The position numbers and the translations under genes were made by a program. DNA of 64,000 nucleotides, from the NCBI GenBank assembly GCA_963922205.1, contig CAWUHX010000162.1, forward strand, positions 682,001-746,000, written 5' to 3'. This DNA comes from Romanomermis culicivorax (lineage: Eukaryota > Nematoda > Enoplea > Mermithida > Mermithidae). Of the stretch, positions 24,601-37,005 are shown piece by piece. The notes beneath the pieces are model-generated. The model did not search any database. It was not told where the DNA came from and saw only the letters and a program-made list of their open reading frames with translations. Position 1 is the first letter of the stretch; every line of letters begins with the position of its first letter.

Positions 24601-26770
24601 CTTTCTATAGCTACAGTAGTCCTAAATTGTATATACAAACATTACAAGTTAAGCCGATGGTTTTCCGAGAGCTTGAGTGTCATTCAACTGAGCGTCATTT
24701 GACTGAAGTAGATTTGATGTTCATTCTTTCTCTACCCCTTTTCATTCTGTAGTGCTATTAATTTTTAATCAAGTAGACTTGCTTTGGCCGTTTAGCGTGT
24801 TCAATCGACCGAAACCTGGAGCTGCGATTTTCATGCTATAAGCTCATTTGCATAATATACCGTACACGAACGTGTCGTACGTACTAGAAATCAGAATGGG
24901 CACAATAAAATAAATGAGAAATAAGCTTCGACGACAGAAAAGCAGTGAAAAAAGGAAAAAGCTCTATTCTTCTTTGGACCAGCAAACCAATCAAATCCTC
25001 ATTTACATATTAACATGGTCCCTCTAAAGCTAAACAACGAAGGTGCAAAAGTTTTAGTCGAGCTCGAATATGTGTCACGGGCCTGAAACTGGAAACTACG
25101 TATAATAAATTGCGGTCTTACTGTAGACGAAGTATCGTAGGCATACAGTACTGGGCACATTATATATACGTTCATTAATTAATAAGTAAATCGTATAATT
25201 TCGGAATTAATTTGCTGCTTTTTGATATTGCTTGGTTGGTAGTTCACAAATGAGAATTATTACGTGACAAAAGTCATTAATTTTTAAAATAAACATACAA
25301 TGATGGCTTCGTTGGCTATAAATCAGAATCCCACAAAAATGAAGAAATGTGTGGTACTAGGGCGAGATATATTAAAATCACGTCTTTTGATTTTTTAGAT
25401 ATTAAATTACGTGGATGTAGATGTAAATGATGTAGAGCTTCGTTTCAGATCATTGACGAGCAGTGAAAAGCTGATTAAATTTCATAAGAGAACAAGATCG
25501 CTTCTTTGCCATACTAGTAGATCATATGGCAGATAAGCAGGGAAGAATATTCGGAGTGAAGCAGACAATACTATTTGAATGCGATGTTTCAGAATATTTT
25601 TTAATGGAGGAATCATAACAAATTCCAACTTACAATTCGCTGAGATCTTTTTCTGATAAGTGAAAACGTTGTACTCGAACATCTATATCCCACTATATAT
25701 TTATATTTAATAGCAGTTTGGTTCTGTCCGGTGCTGGATCAAAAGGATGATAAACTCACAAATGGTTCTTGAAAGATAAAGAATAGAATTTCTAAAAAGT
25801 AGTATTCTATAGTGAGCTTACGCGCACGAATCTTTTCATTTATAATTGTCTCCTAATAAGGCTGATTTTCTCAGTTCAGTCAATTTATTTTAAGAAATCA
25901 GAAAATCATTGTCATGGACATGGATGAAAAAAGCTTTCTTGAGTACGACTGTCAATATGAGTGCTATTTTTTATTTGTTTCAGTAGAACTTTCGCTGATC
26001 CTCGTTGCTCCTGCCGTCTCAAAACGAATACACCAAATTCTTCTCCGCGAAAATTGTTTTCATAGAGCGTCAGAACCTTAGAAAATTTGAAAATAAGATC
26101 TGTAAAAGCTGATTTTGGTTTTAACAGAAATCGGAGAAAATAAAAGCCGAGTTCATCTTCCATTCTACTAGCCTATTTTACCTAGGCGGACTGTGAAGAC
26201 TAATCTTCTAAACATTCCATCCAGATTTCTAATATGTGGAAGTTGGCCTTACACCGAATAGTGCACGGTTCAGAAGAAAACCTATGAAGCTAGTGGAACA
26301 CTTTCACGAACTAATACCAATTTTTTCCTTGAAAAAGTACCATTCCGAAAAAATTGGCATGATATTTAGGCGAAAAACCGCACAAATGCGAAATATGCGG
26401 CAAAGCGTTCAGCCAATCGTCCAATTTGATCACGCACACTCGCAAACACACCGGATACAAACCCTTCTCTTGCGACCTGTGCTGCAAGTCCTTTCAACGT
26501 AAGGTAGACCTGCGACGCCACAACGACACGCACCATCATGCGGCGTTGGGCGTCTTGCCTGTTGCCTCACCAGCGGCAAACCGTCGAGCGGCGATACTGT
26601 CGGCTGCTGCTCTAGTCAACGTCGGAGCTGTGGCCTCGGCGTCCGCGGCGACGACAAAACGTGACGGAAATTTTTTGGATGACGATGACGACGATGATGA
26701 CAGATTGGATGATGATTCTTTCTCATCGTCTGACGAAATTAAAGAACCTTTGAATTTGAGTAGGACGTGA
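21699..26770 (+). CDS. pag-3: GFI1/Senseless/PAG-3 type six-finger transcription factor
   Basis: Five exons with phase-consistent junctions: 21699-21786, 23034-23515, 24146-24333, 24465-24553, 26370-26770 (stop TGA), giving about 415 residues. Residues 174 to 338 hold six C2H2 fingers with the GFI1 family's order and linkers: HVRRSHSG after finger 1, [10 protein letters not shown] in finger 3, [10 protein letters not shown] in finger 4, [10 protein letters not shown] in finger 5, [10 protein letters not shown] in finger 6. These zinc fingers bind DNA; the family represses transcription in neuronal and blood-cell fate choice. The N-terminus lacks the vertebrate SNAG repressor motif but has HSVENLL, like the Groucho-binding eh1 motif. 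The tail has an aspartate run and PLNLS (409-413), like the CtBP-binding PxDLS motif. Intron 4 is 1.8 kb. I chose the first exon because its GTAAGT donor and phase fit exon 2, which is open upstream of its own ATG at 23096. An additional 5' exon cannot be excluded. Confidence 0.9.
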
Positions 26771-29700
26771 ATTAATCAGAGAGGTAAACATGGTTTGCTT
26801 ATAGTTTGTACGAGTATGTGAGGATGATTTGAGAACTGTTATACTACATTTCCCCAGTGAGACTCAGTATTCAGAAAAAGTTAGGGTGGAAGAAGAACAA
26901 CCTACATTAGCGGACACTTTTTTCGCAAATTAAAGGTAATAGATAGGCCGATAATTTAAGGGAAATAGACGTTCACATGCATTGTGAGTTTTTCATCTGC
27001 AAAAGCATTTCTCTACTTCTGAGTCTCATTTAAAAATAAATGGATTATAGTTCATTATTCTAACCAGAGGTCCCCAAGGTCACATTTTCCAGGTAGGGGT
27101 AAAGCTGAAAATTTGCGGGGGTAGTGTGGCTATAAATGTAAGCTAAACACGTAACTTATCTCAAAATTAGGGAACTAGTGATCAATTTTTAGGACTTTAG
27201 GCAGGGGTAATACCCCCTCATACCCCTCCCCATGGGATAGTCTGATTCTAACCCAGATTGAGCCGCTTCCCGGGTTGACGGCTTATGGACAGATTCAATG
27301 ATGATTTTTAACTAATCAAACGACAGATACAATAATCAAAGAATTCGTCGCTAGGATATGAATGTGACTCCTGCTTTGTTGACACAACACTAAAAAATGT
27401 TCATAATTAGATTAGAGTGATGAATTTCTCAGAACTCCAGAGAATCTATTTGTAACAAAACTGAAGTTATATTAAAAGAATTAGAGCTATAAACAAAACG
27501 AACTCTTGTCTGGTATGAAGAACCGGAGTTTATTGTCCTGTCAAGTTAGTTTCGTTTTGTTTTTAGTTTGACCAATCCACTGCGTTCAATGGAAACTATA
27601 GCGTTTCTGATTTTCACTCGAGTACGACAATCAGTCATAGATATTTCTATAGGTCTGACACACAGCCAGCTATGCTCACAGCCAGTGATGCAATTGATTA
27701 TAAAAATTTTTGTTATATGGAGTCCGGGAAGCTTTTTCACCTGCATGTTTTTTACAAGAAGCTTGCATGTTGAAAAAATGACAAAAAGCGTTCACCACAT
27801 AATTTTCTATTTAAAAAATTTTTAATTAGTTCAGTAGATCACTTCACTTATTTATTAGCCATTTATTTTTGAAATGATGGATACAGCGTTCGGAGTTACG
27901 GTAAATACAGCCTTACTAGAGATCAGGAAATCAATTTCAATAATCTTGGAATGATTGACGAGAGTGATCACCAAGGAGTCTGTACCATGAAGGAAAAATG
28001 TATTAAATAGTGTCAACGAGCCTTCCATAATTTTAAATAGAAGTTTGACTGCAGCCTCGCTGCATCGATCATTTTAAAATGAATGGAGTAGTCCCATATG
28101 ACATATGGTTCAGCAGGAAGTCGTAAAAATATGTAATCGTGTTTGGTTTAGAAGCATTTCAAGAAAAACGGACTATGGTCTACGTGAATGAAAACATCTG
28201 AAAAGAAACACATATTGACCCCTTTTATATTCGTTATTCTCTGCCACGTTTCAAAATATAACTTCCATTTTTTGAGTTGCTTTAGATTTCATCTTGTAAT
28301 TGCTCTCTTGAGAATTAAATCTTGTGTCAGATCGTCTCGAAAAATGCCACGAGATTGCGTAGAATACTGGAAAGCATATCATTGGCCAAAAAATTTAGAC
28401 CACCATGCACGACCCTACTTCGTTCCGTGTTATGCGCGCATTTCCAGAACTTGGGTTAGGGTTCAGTAGGTCCCAGTGGTTATTTAGGGTCGTATTCTCC
28501 AATCTTGTTCCTTATCCCAAATCATCCTCATTTAGAATCCCGGTTCACGACGTTCTTATGTGTGTTATGCTATGCTTATGTATTTAATCTCTATTATTCA
28601 TAGTATTACTGTATTGTACACATGTAATCGCATTGATCGCTGTATATCATCGTTTTTGTGTACCTAGCAATTACTATAGGTTCTTTCTATTAATTATTAA
28701 TTGCTTTGTCATTTACTGCGCTTGTGTACACATCAGGCGCGGATTGTGCTTTTCCTTCTCTCTAGAATTGAGATCAGAGAAAGAGAGATTGAAAGAAAAA
28801 ATTTCATTTCCACATATCAACACAATTTTTGCGTGTTTCTAAGGGAGACCAATATAGGCTCGAAAGCTCATATTCCCAATCTCAATTCCGCATATATACA
28901 AGTAAAAAGGCACAATAACATATGTCAAAAAGATTTCTATAACAGGGATTTATTTTTTGCCCTCTACGGAATCGGTTGAGACGATTATAATGAACCAAGG
29001 TTTCAACAGCACGCCGTTCTGCTTATGGTAGGAATGCTCTTTTTGGAATACCCATAATTAGGTCGCTCTACCACCATGATTCTAGCAACATTGGGGACAA
29101 ACTGAAAGCTGATTTTTTGACGTTGGAGATAAATATGCAAATTACTAGGACAAGAAAGGTGATAGGGTTCACAGGTTGAAAAACATTGGCGTTTACAATT
29201 ATGCATATTGATAGGAGTCGGGACTCGGGATTAATTGACTTTCTCTTATCTGGATTGTTCTAACAGAAACTATGAAAAACGAGATTGTGAAACATATTTC
29301 TCGATAGGGCAGAACTTTCTTCTCCAAATTTGTTGGTAGAACAAAATAGATTCGCAAGAAGTTTTATATGTAAATGGAAAAATGTAGGATAAATACTTGA
29401 TTCCTAATATGAAATGTCGAAAGACGCATGATCTTTTCATTTATTTTTTTAATATTATATTTCCGAAACTGATGATTTATATTAAAAAATATCACCTGCT
29501 CATTCTCACCATCGCGATAGCGGAAGATCAACTCACCAATCCTCAAAACAAATGTGTATATTTGAGAACCTTGGATTTTTCATTAATCTGTGATAATGCG
29601 CTCCGATCAGAGCAACATTAAGTGAAAACGATTTTTTTCTCGTACGCAGTTTCATTGTTGTCACGAAGAAGCGTTGAGAAAAAAGGAATAATAGGCTTCT

Positions 29701-30843
29701 CTTTAGGAAACGGGGAGCATGCCGAGTGCTGAATTATTAAAATTCTAATTTATCAATCGATTCTTCATTACTTTAGGCATGAATCGTCGTTTTTGCAGCG
29801 TCAAAACAACTTCAAAAGATGAACGACTCGATCACTTGTTGTCGTGCGCCATTGCTTAAGAATTCAAGCTAAATTTTCTTTTCAAGATCCTTAGTAAAAC
29901 AAAGCATCAAAAGGCAATACGAAATATTGTACGAGAGAAAAAAATTGACAAAAAATATTATAATAGATAAGCGGATGAAGCACGCAAAGCTCAGTTAGGA
30001 ACTATTAACAGTATTCTCTTGAACCAAATCCAACAAGAATCCGTCCTATACTAACCGAGAAAATCAAAATCACACTCTATAGCGCATTTATTATAATGAA
30101 ATCCATCTCCCAATAGGTCAAGTCCTCAAATTTAACCCCGGGATTCCATAAGAATGCAATAGACCAGAAGTTCGTTACGAAAATAAGCAATTTTCATACG
30201 GGGTAGTGCAAAATGAATCACGAGTTACAGTAATTACTTCGGCTCAGATAGGAGGACACAATAACAGTGATAATTATTGTTATGTTTCAGTTCGAAGTAA
30301 AATTTTATGTTGCTTTTGTTCGAATTCGGAGAGTTTTCAAGTTAGTACTCCGTGAAGAGACTAATAAAAGACATACTCCAATAGAATCTCCACGAGAAAC
30401 CAAAAAAACCGCTCTAAACCGGTGGGTTTTATTAGAATAAATATGATAAATTAATTCCGTCGCAATATTTGACGTATGCCTGAAAATCAGATATTTGAGT
30501 AGTTTTACATTCTGAGCTTCATTGCGACATTGATATTACTCGAAACTCAAAACTGTATCCAAAACTTTAGGATTTCCCATTTTCGAATATTTTCTACTAT
30601 GTACCCGCAATTCAGAATATCAAAACGTAGAAAAGAAAAAACTCTATAGTCAAACATTCAGTTCCAGTTACCCCGACTAATGCGTAAAATTCTCGTTATC
30701 CCAACCAATTGAAAATTTTCAGTGTTTTTTAAGAAGGCTCCCCGATACCCCGTCTGTGCGGTTCAGATCAATAGTGCAACACAATCAGCAAGTTTCTGTT
30801 AAGTAAGGAAGTACAGACAGCATATGACAGCAAAAAGTAATGC
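26771..30843. other. Gene desert downstream of the GFI1-like gene
   Basis: No convincing coding frame in about 4 kb. A GC-richer stretch at 27069-27240 has AGGTAGGGGTAAAGC and GGTAATACCCCCTCATACCC; the second string recurs as GGTAATACCCCCCATACCC near 60545. A family A right end (AGCATTTCAAGAAAAACGG) lies at 28152-28172. The frame at 28188-28469 has no recognisable domain. Confidence 0.35.
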
Positions 30844-31112
30844 CAAGGCCATATTCAGAAGTGAAAAATCCTAAGGTTTTTGTCGCCGACAATCGGTGAC
30901 AGTCCAATTCGGAAAAAATATTAAGGTTATTACTGTGATCAATAAGAAAAACATTCTCGACCATCAGCGGCGAACAGACCGACTGAAATTTTCTACAGTA
31001 ACCTGGCTGAATGTACTTAGGTGTAAGTAAAAGTTCTAGCTAAATCAAAAAAGGATTGGTAAGAAGGTATTTATGTGATTTTGACCTTTTTTTATATCAT
31101 GAAGAATTCATA
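30844..31112. repeat. Dispersed repeat family B, copy 3, next to a CAGAAGTGAAAAATCC unit
   Basis: 30844-30905 carries GGCCATATTCAGAAGTGAAA and TTTTTGTCGCCGACAATCGG, which recur near 45987-46171. From 30888 the sequence follows family B (CAATTCGGAAAAAATATTA, GCGGCGAACAGACCGAC, GAATGTACTTAGG) to TCATGAAGAATT. Non-coding. Confidence 0.45.
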
Positions 31113-33111
31113 TTTTTATGAGTATGAAGTCGTTCGCTGCATCTGCCATATCGTAAGAATAGATGTAGCTGCACCGTAATCATTAAAGAGGTAAAGGAAC
31201 AGTCGAGGCTTTTAGCATTAGTCGGATTAACGGCACCGTCAGTTCAACGGTATGGTCAGGGGTGACGGGATAGTCAGGGCAAAAGGACAGTCGGGGTAAC
31301 GGAGTACAATCTTATAAAAAGCAGGAGATAATTGTCTATCATTTCACATGAAAAACTTTTTATAATCTCGTACGTTGTACTTTTCACGCCAGTGTCAAAA
31401 AAATGTAGGGAAACGCCGAAAAAGTAAAAAAAGTCGACAAACTCGCAAAAATGTGTAAGAAAAAGGGAAAAAAAGTATTTTTGAGCATATTTTCAAAAGA
31501 TGCCGCAGAGTTTTTCTCTATTTCTGTAGCTAGTCATGCTCAACAGATTGCTTTAAAGTTTCAATCCGATTTGCACACCGTTTTGAGAACCGTAGAAATT
31601 CGCACGCACTATTTTCATTCAAATAAGCTTTTGAATCTGGGTAAATCCTCGACTGGTGAGGTTCCGAGAACACGGGACGCGAACTTATAAAATACATTAG
31701 AAAAAATGTGGGTCGATGTCCCGGTAAAGTTTCATTGATATAACTTTGATGATTACTGAACGATATGCATTAAATGAGAGGTCGACAATTTCGAAGATTT
31801 TCTCTAAATTTCTGAAATCGAGGGATTTTTTGACGTCCATTTTCAAGTAAACGGCAAGATTTATTTGAATGCCTTTTGCTGTATATGACAAAGACACATA
31901 CCTTGTGACATTGCGCTCGCAGTGTCTATATTTTAAATGAAATTACTGAAGAGAGGAATTGTTTTAGCATTTCCTTGGACAACCAACGAAAATAGGTCAA
32001 TGAAACTTTATCATTGCTTCAGCAAAGACGTACTCTTTTAATTCCTCTAGTTTGAATGCATCTAATGGTTCATGCATATCGTTGATCACGTATTCAGTAA
32101 GGTTGATAAAGCATGTTTGTATCAATTTGCAATTGCACAAACACATGCATTTGATGGAGATTTTAACACAATATATCGAACATTAGTGGTTATAGAAATA
32201 TTTCGAGCTCCTTCTTGACCCTGAAATACCAACTGTGAAGTATAGGATTAGCAAATTTTTTAATACCTTATTATAGTTATGATAAACGCATTTTAATAAA
32301 CATTTGATTACAGAGTCATGTCTTTTCTGGTTGTGGCATCTCGGAAACATTTACGCAGACCGAAAATGCCAAAAAAGTAAAAATTTTAAAATGTGGGGTA
32401 CTGTAGCTATGCGAATTTCCACTTTATGCAGAATGAATGTATCCACGACACTCAGATTGAAAAACTACTCAAAACACCTTATTTTCAGATGTCATTAATT
32501 CTCAACTATCATTGGTCAATGCAGCACAAGTTCAAATTTCAGACAGTGTGTCTTGAGGGTTGCCCAGCACACGCGATTTCAAGAATGCACATGCGAGAAA
32601 AGTTGAAGATTGATTAAAAAACGGAAATCGCTTTTATCTCGATTCAAAAGAAACCTACTTGCACTTTCATTTCAAAAACGATCAAGTGCACATTGATTTC
32701 ACAAGAAATCGAACAGCGTCCTGATTTGAACAAAGGAATCAAGATTTTTGTTGCTTGGAGTTAATTAATTAATTTTTCTAATTCTGTACGGGTGTCATTA
32801 TCTGTGTGGAAGTACAGTGCGGTAGTTTCTTATTCATTTTCCTGCAAAGTGATGTATATTGTTAGCGATTAGCGAATTTGTTTTATGGGTTCACATTAAA
32901 GAACAGAGAACTACGACACAAATTTTTTTAATCTTTTTGTGAGTGATTTTCGACTATTATTAAAATTTTTCCGCTGGAATTAATACTTTTGAAAAAATGA
33001 ACAAAATACACTCGATTTTTTAAAACCAAGGAAGATTGTTCGTATTTGTGTTTCTATTTGACAAATAGAAACGAATTAAAATTTGTTTGAGCAAAAATTT
33101 GTTCGAAAATT
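31113..33111. other. Non-coding AT-rich DNA up to the retrotransposon
   Basis: No recognisable gene; frames at 31451-31690 and 32304-32617 lack domain or splice support. 31194-31310 contains GTCAGTTCAACGG / GGTCAGGGGTGACGG / AGTCAGGGCAAAAGG / AGTCGGGGTAACGG, a short degenerate run of GTCAGGG-type words. Confidence 0.35.
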
Positions 33112-34631
33112 TAACCGCCAAGATTTTCTGTAAAGATTTTCGCCCTGCTGGTGCAATTACGGCGGCCGACTTAATGGTACCCGATATACTCCCAGCAGAG
33201 GCCACACCGCCCATGGAAGTCAATGCAGATGTCAACGCCGTCACTCGTGCAATGAGCAAAAAAACCATCAGTCAACCCACACTTTCCGATTCTATGCCGT
33301 TGATCGCCGATTACGCGCCACCTCCACTCGAAGCCATAACAACCGCATCCCACGAGGAAGTGAAACAAGCACAAGCCGTGGATCCCGCCATCGCCAAAAT
33401 CTTCGCCACCCTCCAAACTGGCAACGCCGCAAAACATCCTCCAGTTTTCTTCACAGAAGATGGACTCTTATATCGCCAGATCAAAGACAACTGCCAGCTA
33501 GTTGTCCCAGCATCTATGGTTGACCAAATGCTTCACCAATTCCACGGTGCGAAAATTTTGAACCACGAAGGATCTAACCGCACGCTAGCCGCGATCAAAG
33601 CTCATTTTTGGTGGCCCCGCATGGAAGAAAACGTTCGAGATTGGATCAAAACCTGCAAGATTTGTCAACTGACCGCGCCGCGAATGTCACCACCCCCGCT
33701 GCTGTTGCCGATACAACCAAAACATCCTTTTGAGATCCTGGCCACCGATATTGTCAATATTTCGCCGGTAGGTGAGAAACGCCCATAGGTTATTGTTTTT
33801 CAGGATTATTTTATGAAATGGGTTTCCGCGCATCCAATACCTGACCAAAAGGCCTCAACAATCGTGGAATGTTTTGTGAACAACTTCGTCCTAACGCACG
33901 GTAGCCCGCTTGTCCTTCTTTTGGACCAAGGTGGATGTTTCACATCAAAGCTCATGCAAGATATTTGTGACCTACTCAGGTTAGGAAAAGTCAAAACAAC
34001 GGCATATCATCCCTAGTGCAACGGAATGGTCGAGCGTTTCAATCAAATGTTGATCGCCCAACTGAAAAAGTACACCGCTGACGATCCGGACAACTGGGAG
34101 CGATACTTGCCATATGCCGTATTCGCCTATAATGCCACGCCGCATACAGCTACGCGCCATTCGCCTTTCAGCTTATTATGAGGCTACGAAAAACACATTA
34201 CCTTTGACTACGACTGCGCCCGCCGACTCACGTTGCCACTAAATTACGATGCTTATCAGCATATTCTCACGTAAGCACAACTCAAGATGCACGAGGAGAT
34301 AAAAGCTAACCTCGATGCAGCAGCCCCAGTCAGCAAAGAATATTTCGACCGAAAAGCCAAAAAACGCGACTTCGCCATCAACGACCTTGTTCTTTTGACA
34401 AACACACGCAAGGCGAACAAAATCCAACCCGACTTTATTGGACTTTTCCTCATCATGGACGCGTCTCGCCCAGCCGAAAATGTAGTCACCATCAATTCAC
34501 TCGATGCACCCGGCCGACCGCAAATTGTTTCCATGACGCGTTTGAAACCATTCATACCGCGACCAGCCAAAGAAGCGTTCGAACATGAAGCAGGTGGACC
34601 GCATCTGCCTCACACTTCACGCCGCCAATAG
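33112..34631 (+). pseudogene. Integrase fragment of the Ty3/gypsy element
   Basis: One reading frame holds the whole region, interrupted by four stops: TAG 33786, TAG 34014, TGA near 34179, TAA 34272. No indel is needed. The HHCC zinc domain is visible ([10 protein letters not shown], then CKICQ). The core has D at 33747 (ATDIVN), D at 33924 (LLDQGG) and E at 34032 (MVERFNQ) with 35 residues between the last two, the canonical D-D35-E of retroviral-type integrases. The C-terminal part (FDRKAKKRDFAINDLVLL..) fits the Ty3/gypsy integrase tail. Integrase inserts the DNA copy of the element into the host genome. The first residues visible are the end of an upstream pol segment. Confidence 0.85.
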
Positions 34632-35152
34632 TTTCCTTTGAAATTTTTCTTTTGTGATATGGCGCTCATCACGCCGAGTTGTACATAATTTTTGCGTTTG
34701 TTTAATTTAGATCATGGCGACCATGTTGATGACACAATGACGCAGATCATGTGTACCCCGAGCAATAGTTTCCCCTCGCACCGTTCACCACCAGCAAACA
34801 CTTTACCGACTTTACAACATCGCACTACATATCTCCCCGGACCCCACACTTTTACAGTAGGAGGGGGTTTCTTCTCTAATGTTAGGTTCTGTTCAGCACG
34901 AGGCCATTCAATTTATTTCCGCCTGACCCTGGCCGCCATCACTCTCATAAGACTAATTGGGAAAGGTTGATTTTAGCTCCCATTAACATAAAGGTGTTTG
35001 TGTTGCTTTTCGTAACTGTAGTTTTGCATTTCCTTACTTTACACTTTCTTCACCTTTCAGCGGTTTATTCTTTTACTATCTCATTTCTACTTTTCGCTTC
35101 CAACAGCAATAGTCGCATTTTCCAGCCGCTCTCAAAAATTTATTCTTCCAAA
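34632..35152 (+). other. Spacer with possible splice acceptor before the second coding region
   Basis: No conserved frame. TTTAATTTAG (near 34712) and GCATTTTCCAG (ending near 35124) resemble nematode splice acceptors. The second lies about 30 bases before ATG 35153, so the downstream region could have been expressed from a spliced subgenomic RNA like a retroviral env. This is inference from position only. Confidence 0.3.
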
Positions 35153-35727
35153 ATGACAACTCCATTGACCACGTCCACCTCCTCAGCCGATGAGCCCCCA
35201 CTGTACCGCGAATCAATCAACGTCAACGAACGCTATGTACGCTGGGCAGAACAGCAGCCCCATAAAAACGATTTGAGCTTCGCCTGCGACAGTACTTTTA
35301 TTTTTATGCTTTCCTTGCTTCTATTTTTGCATGCTCTTTCGCTTGGAACCCCATGGGAACCCCCACTCTGTAGCCCCAGGCCAGAACCCATGGTCAGCTG
35401 CCGCGATCCCGTCATCGTCAAGTTGTGGCACCTGCTACGCCACAACTGGCTCCTGCTTTGACTTTTGCATGCGAAAACTCTCGTTATCCTGCTATCGTAG
35501 CCCGATCCAGTTGCCAAAATGCGCCCATCAAAGTGACATCGCCGTCCAAGCCACCGTTCCTCTAGAGCATGTTCCCTCTTTTCGAATCGCAAGCAACGCC
35601 ACATTTTTCTTCTGGTTTCACCCGAAAGTCACCCTTTTACCTCCATTTTGCTTCCTCCATTTGGTGCCCAATGTGTCATATGCCAGATATCGCGCTCGCT
35701 CTTGTTTAAGAAAACAATGTCAAACAA
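35153..35727 (+). pseudogene. Start of the extra coding region, frame-broken
   Basis: ATG 35153 opens a frame beginning MTTPLTTSTSSADEPP that continues to 35461. The coding trace then moves to other frames before the exonuclease-like frame at 35728. A hydrophobic run (FIFMLSLLLFLHALSLG, about codons 50 to 66) may be a membrane segment or a frame artefact. Function not recognised. Confidence 0.4.
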
Positions 35728-36988
35728 TTGATCCGCGCCGCCGATTTGGAATCGTGGCATGTCTCCATGTACGCCAGACCTCCAAACGTGCTGCCACCGC
35801 CGATTTTCCTCTCACCTGGAAGTTTGGGGCAGGCTTTGGCCGCCCAACCTACACCAAACTACCGTGGCTATACCCTCATCGGCTTCGACACTGAATCGAT
35901 CATGGCCCCGAACATGAAGAACTTCCAGTTTACTGTACCTATGCCAGCCGACTCCATGGGGTCCAGCTATCCACGATATGTTCAACTCGCGTTTCCTAAC
36001 GGCACCATGTTTGTTTTCGAAACTTTCACCGCTACCCCGGAAGACTGGACCCCACTATTCTCTCTAGTCGACAGGGAACACACCATCGTTGTTTCTTTCG
36101 ATGGAGCTGACGACTGGGTGGGAATATACGCTCTTTTGGGTACTCAATTCCGGACTGACCGCCAAAAGAAGAATAAAGACCCCGTCCTCAAAGCAATCCA
36201 TTTTGACGCATACCGCGTAATCCGCAACATCGACATCTCCCCGAAGCTATATGAGCTGGCTCGAAGAATTGGATTCTTTCCCCAAAAATGCACTTTGAAA
36301 GCTACCATTTCCGCCATGTGGGCGCTGGACGTTTCCAAACTCACGCTACGATTCCCAGTCACCCTGCAATTTTTCAACAATGTTCCTGCAATTGGACGTC
36401 CTTGCGTACGCGGCCCTCGACGCCTACTATCCGCTATTATTGTTCTTGGCTTTCGGCCGTTATGGCTTCATCCCCGAGATTTAAAATGCACCCACGTTGT
36501 TTCCCCACGACTCGTTGGACACCGCCAAAATGGACCACCTCACAGAGACAATTATTGCCCCTTTTCACAACGTCGCCTTGTCGGATGTTCTACCCCCCGA
36601 CTCCGCCGATCGAATCTATCCCACTATCTCGCAAGTTGCCCTCCCCGCGATTATGCGAGACAAGGTTCTCTCCACTTATAAATTTTTCATGTACGATTGC
36701 ACATCAGCGGACCACAGTCGGTCTTTTTGTTTAGGAATGGTGCCTAACAGTTTTCGCAATGTCAAAGTTTTGACGTGTACAACTCATCCAAAGCTAATCA
36801 CCGCCCCGAAAGTGCCCAAGAAGGAGAAAAAGAAACAGAAGGATGAGTGGAACAAATCACCGGATGTCTCCGATGACGAAGATCCGGCACTCCAACCACG
36901 ATCGATATTCAATGACCCGAAATGGCTTCAAGCAGCCGTCATATTGGCCATGAAGAGTAACCTTACCGACCAATCATCGAACTACTAA
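35728..36988 (+). pseudogene. DEDDy 3'-5' exonuclease-like domain (RNase D/WRN type) in the retrotransposon
   Basis: All three exonuclease motifs are visible. Exo I is GFDTES (D at 35887), followed by a strand RYVQLAFPNGTMFVFE as in RNase D relatives. Exo II lies in VVSFDGADDW (36091-36117). Exo III is YAALDAYYPLLLF (Y at 36407, D at 36419), the Y-x3-D form of DEDDy enzymes. Exo III is in another frame from the first two: a single-base shift lies between about 36370 and 36400, and a TAA follows at 36482, after which the same frame continues to 36988. A lysine-rich and acidic linker ends it. Such domains remove nucleotides from 3' ends of DNA or RNA. I know of no standard LTR retrotransposon gene set that includes one, so this looks like a captured module. 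Confidence 0.7.
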
Positions 36989-37005
36989 ACTTCCCGGTTT
37001 CGCTG

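Noticed and set aside
34239..34570. Minus-strand frames over the integrase
   Set aside because: Shadows of the GC-richer coding strand; the plus strand carries the integrase motifs.
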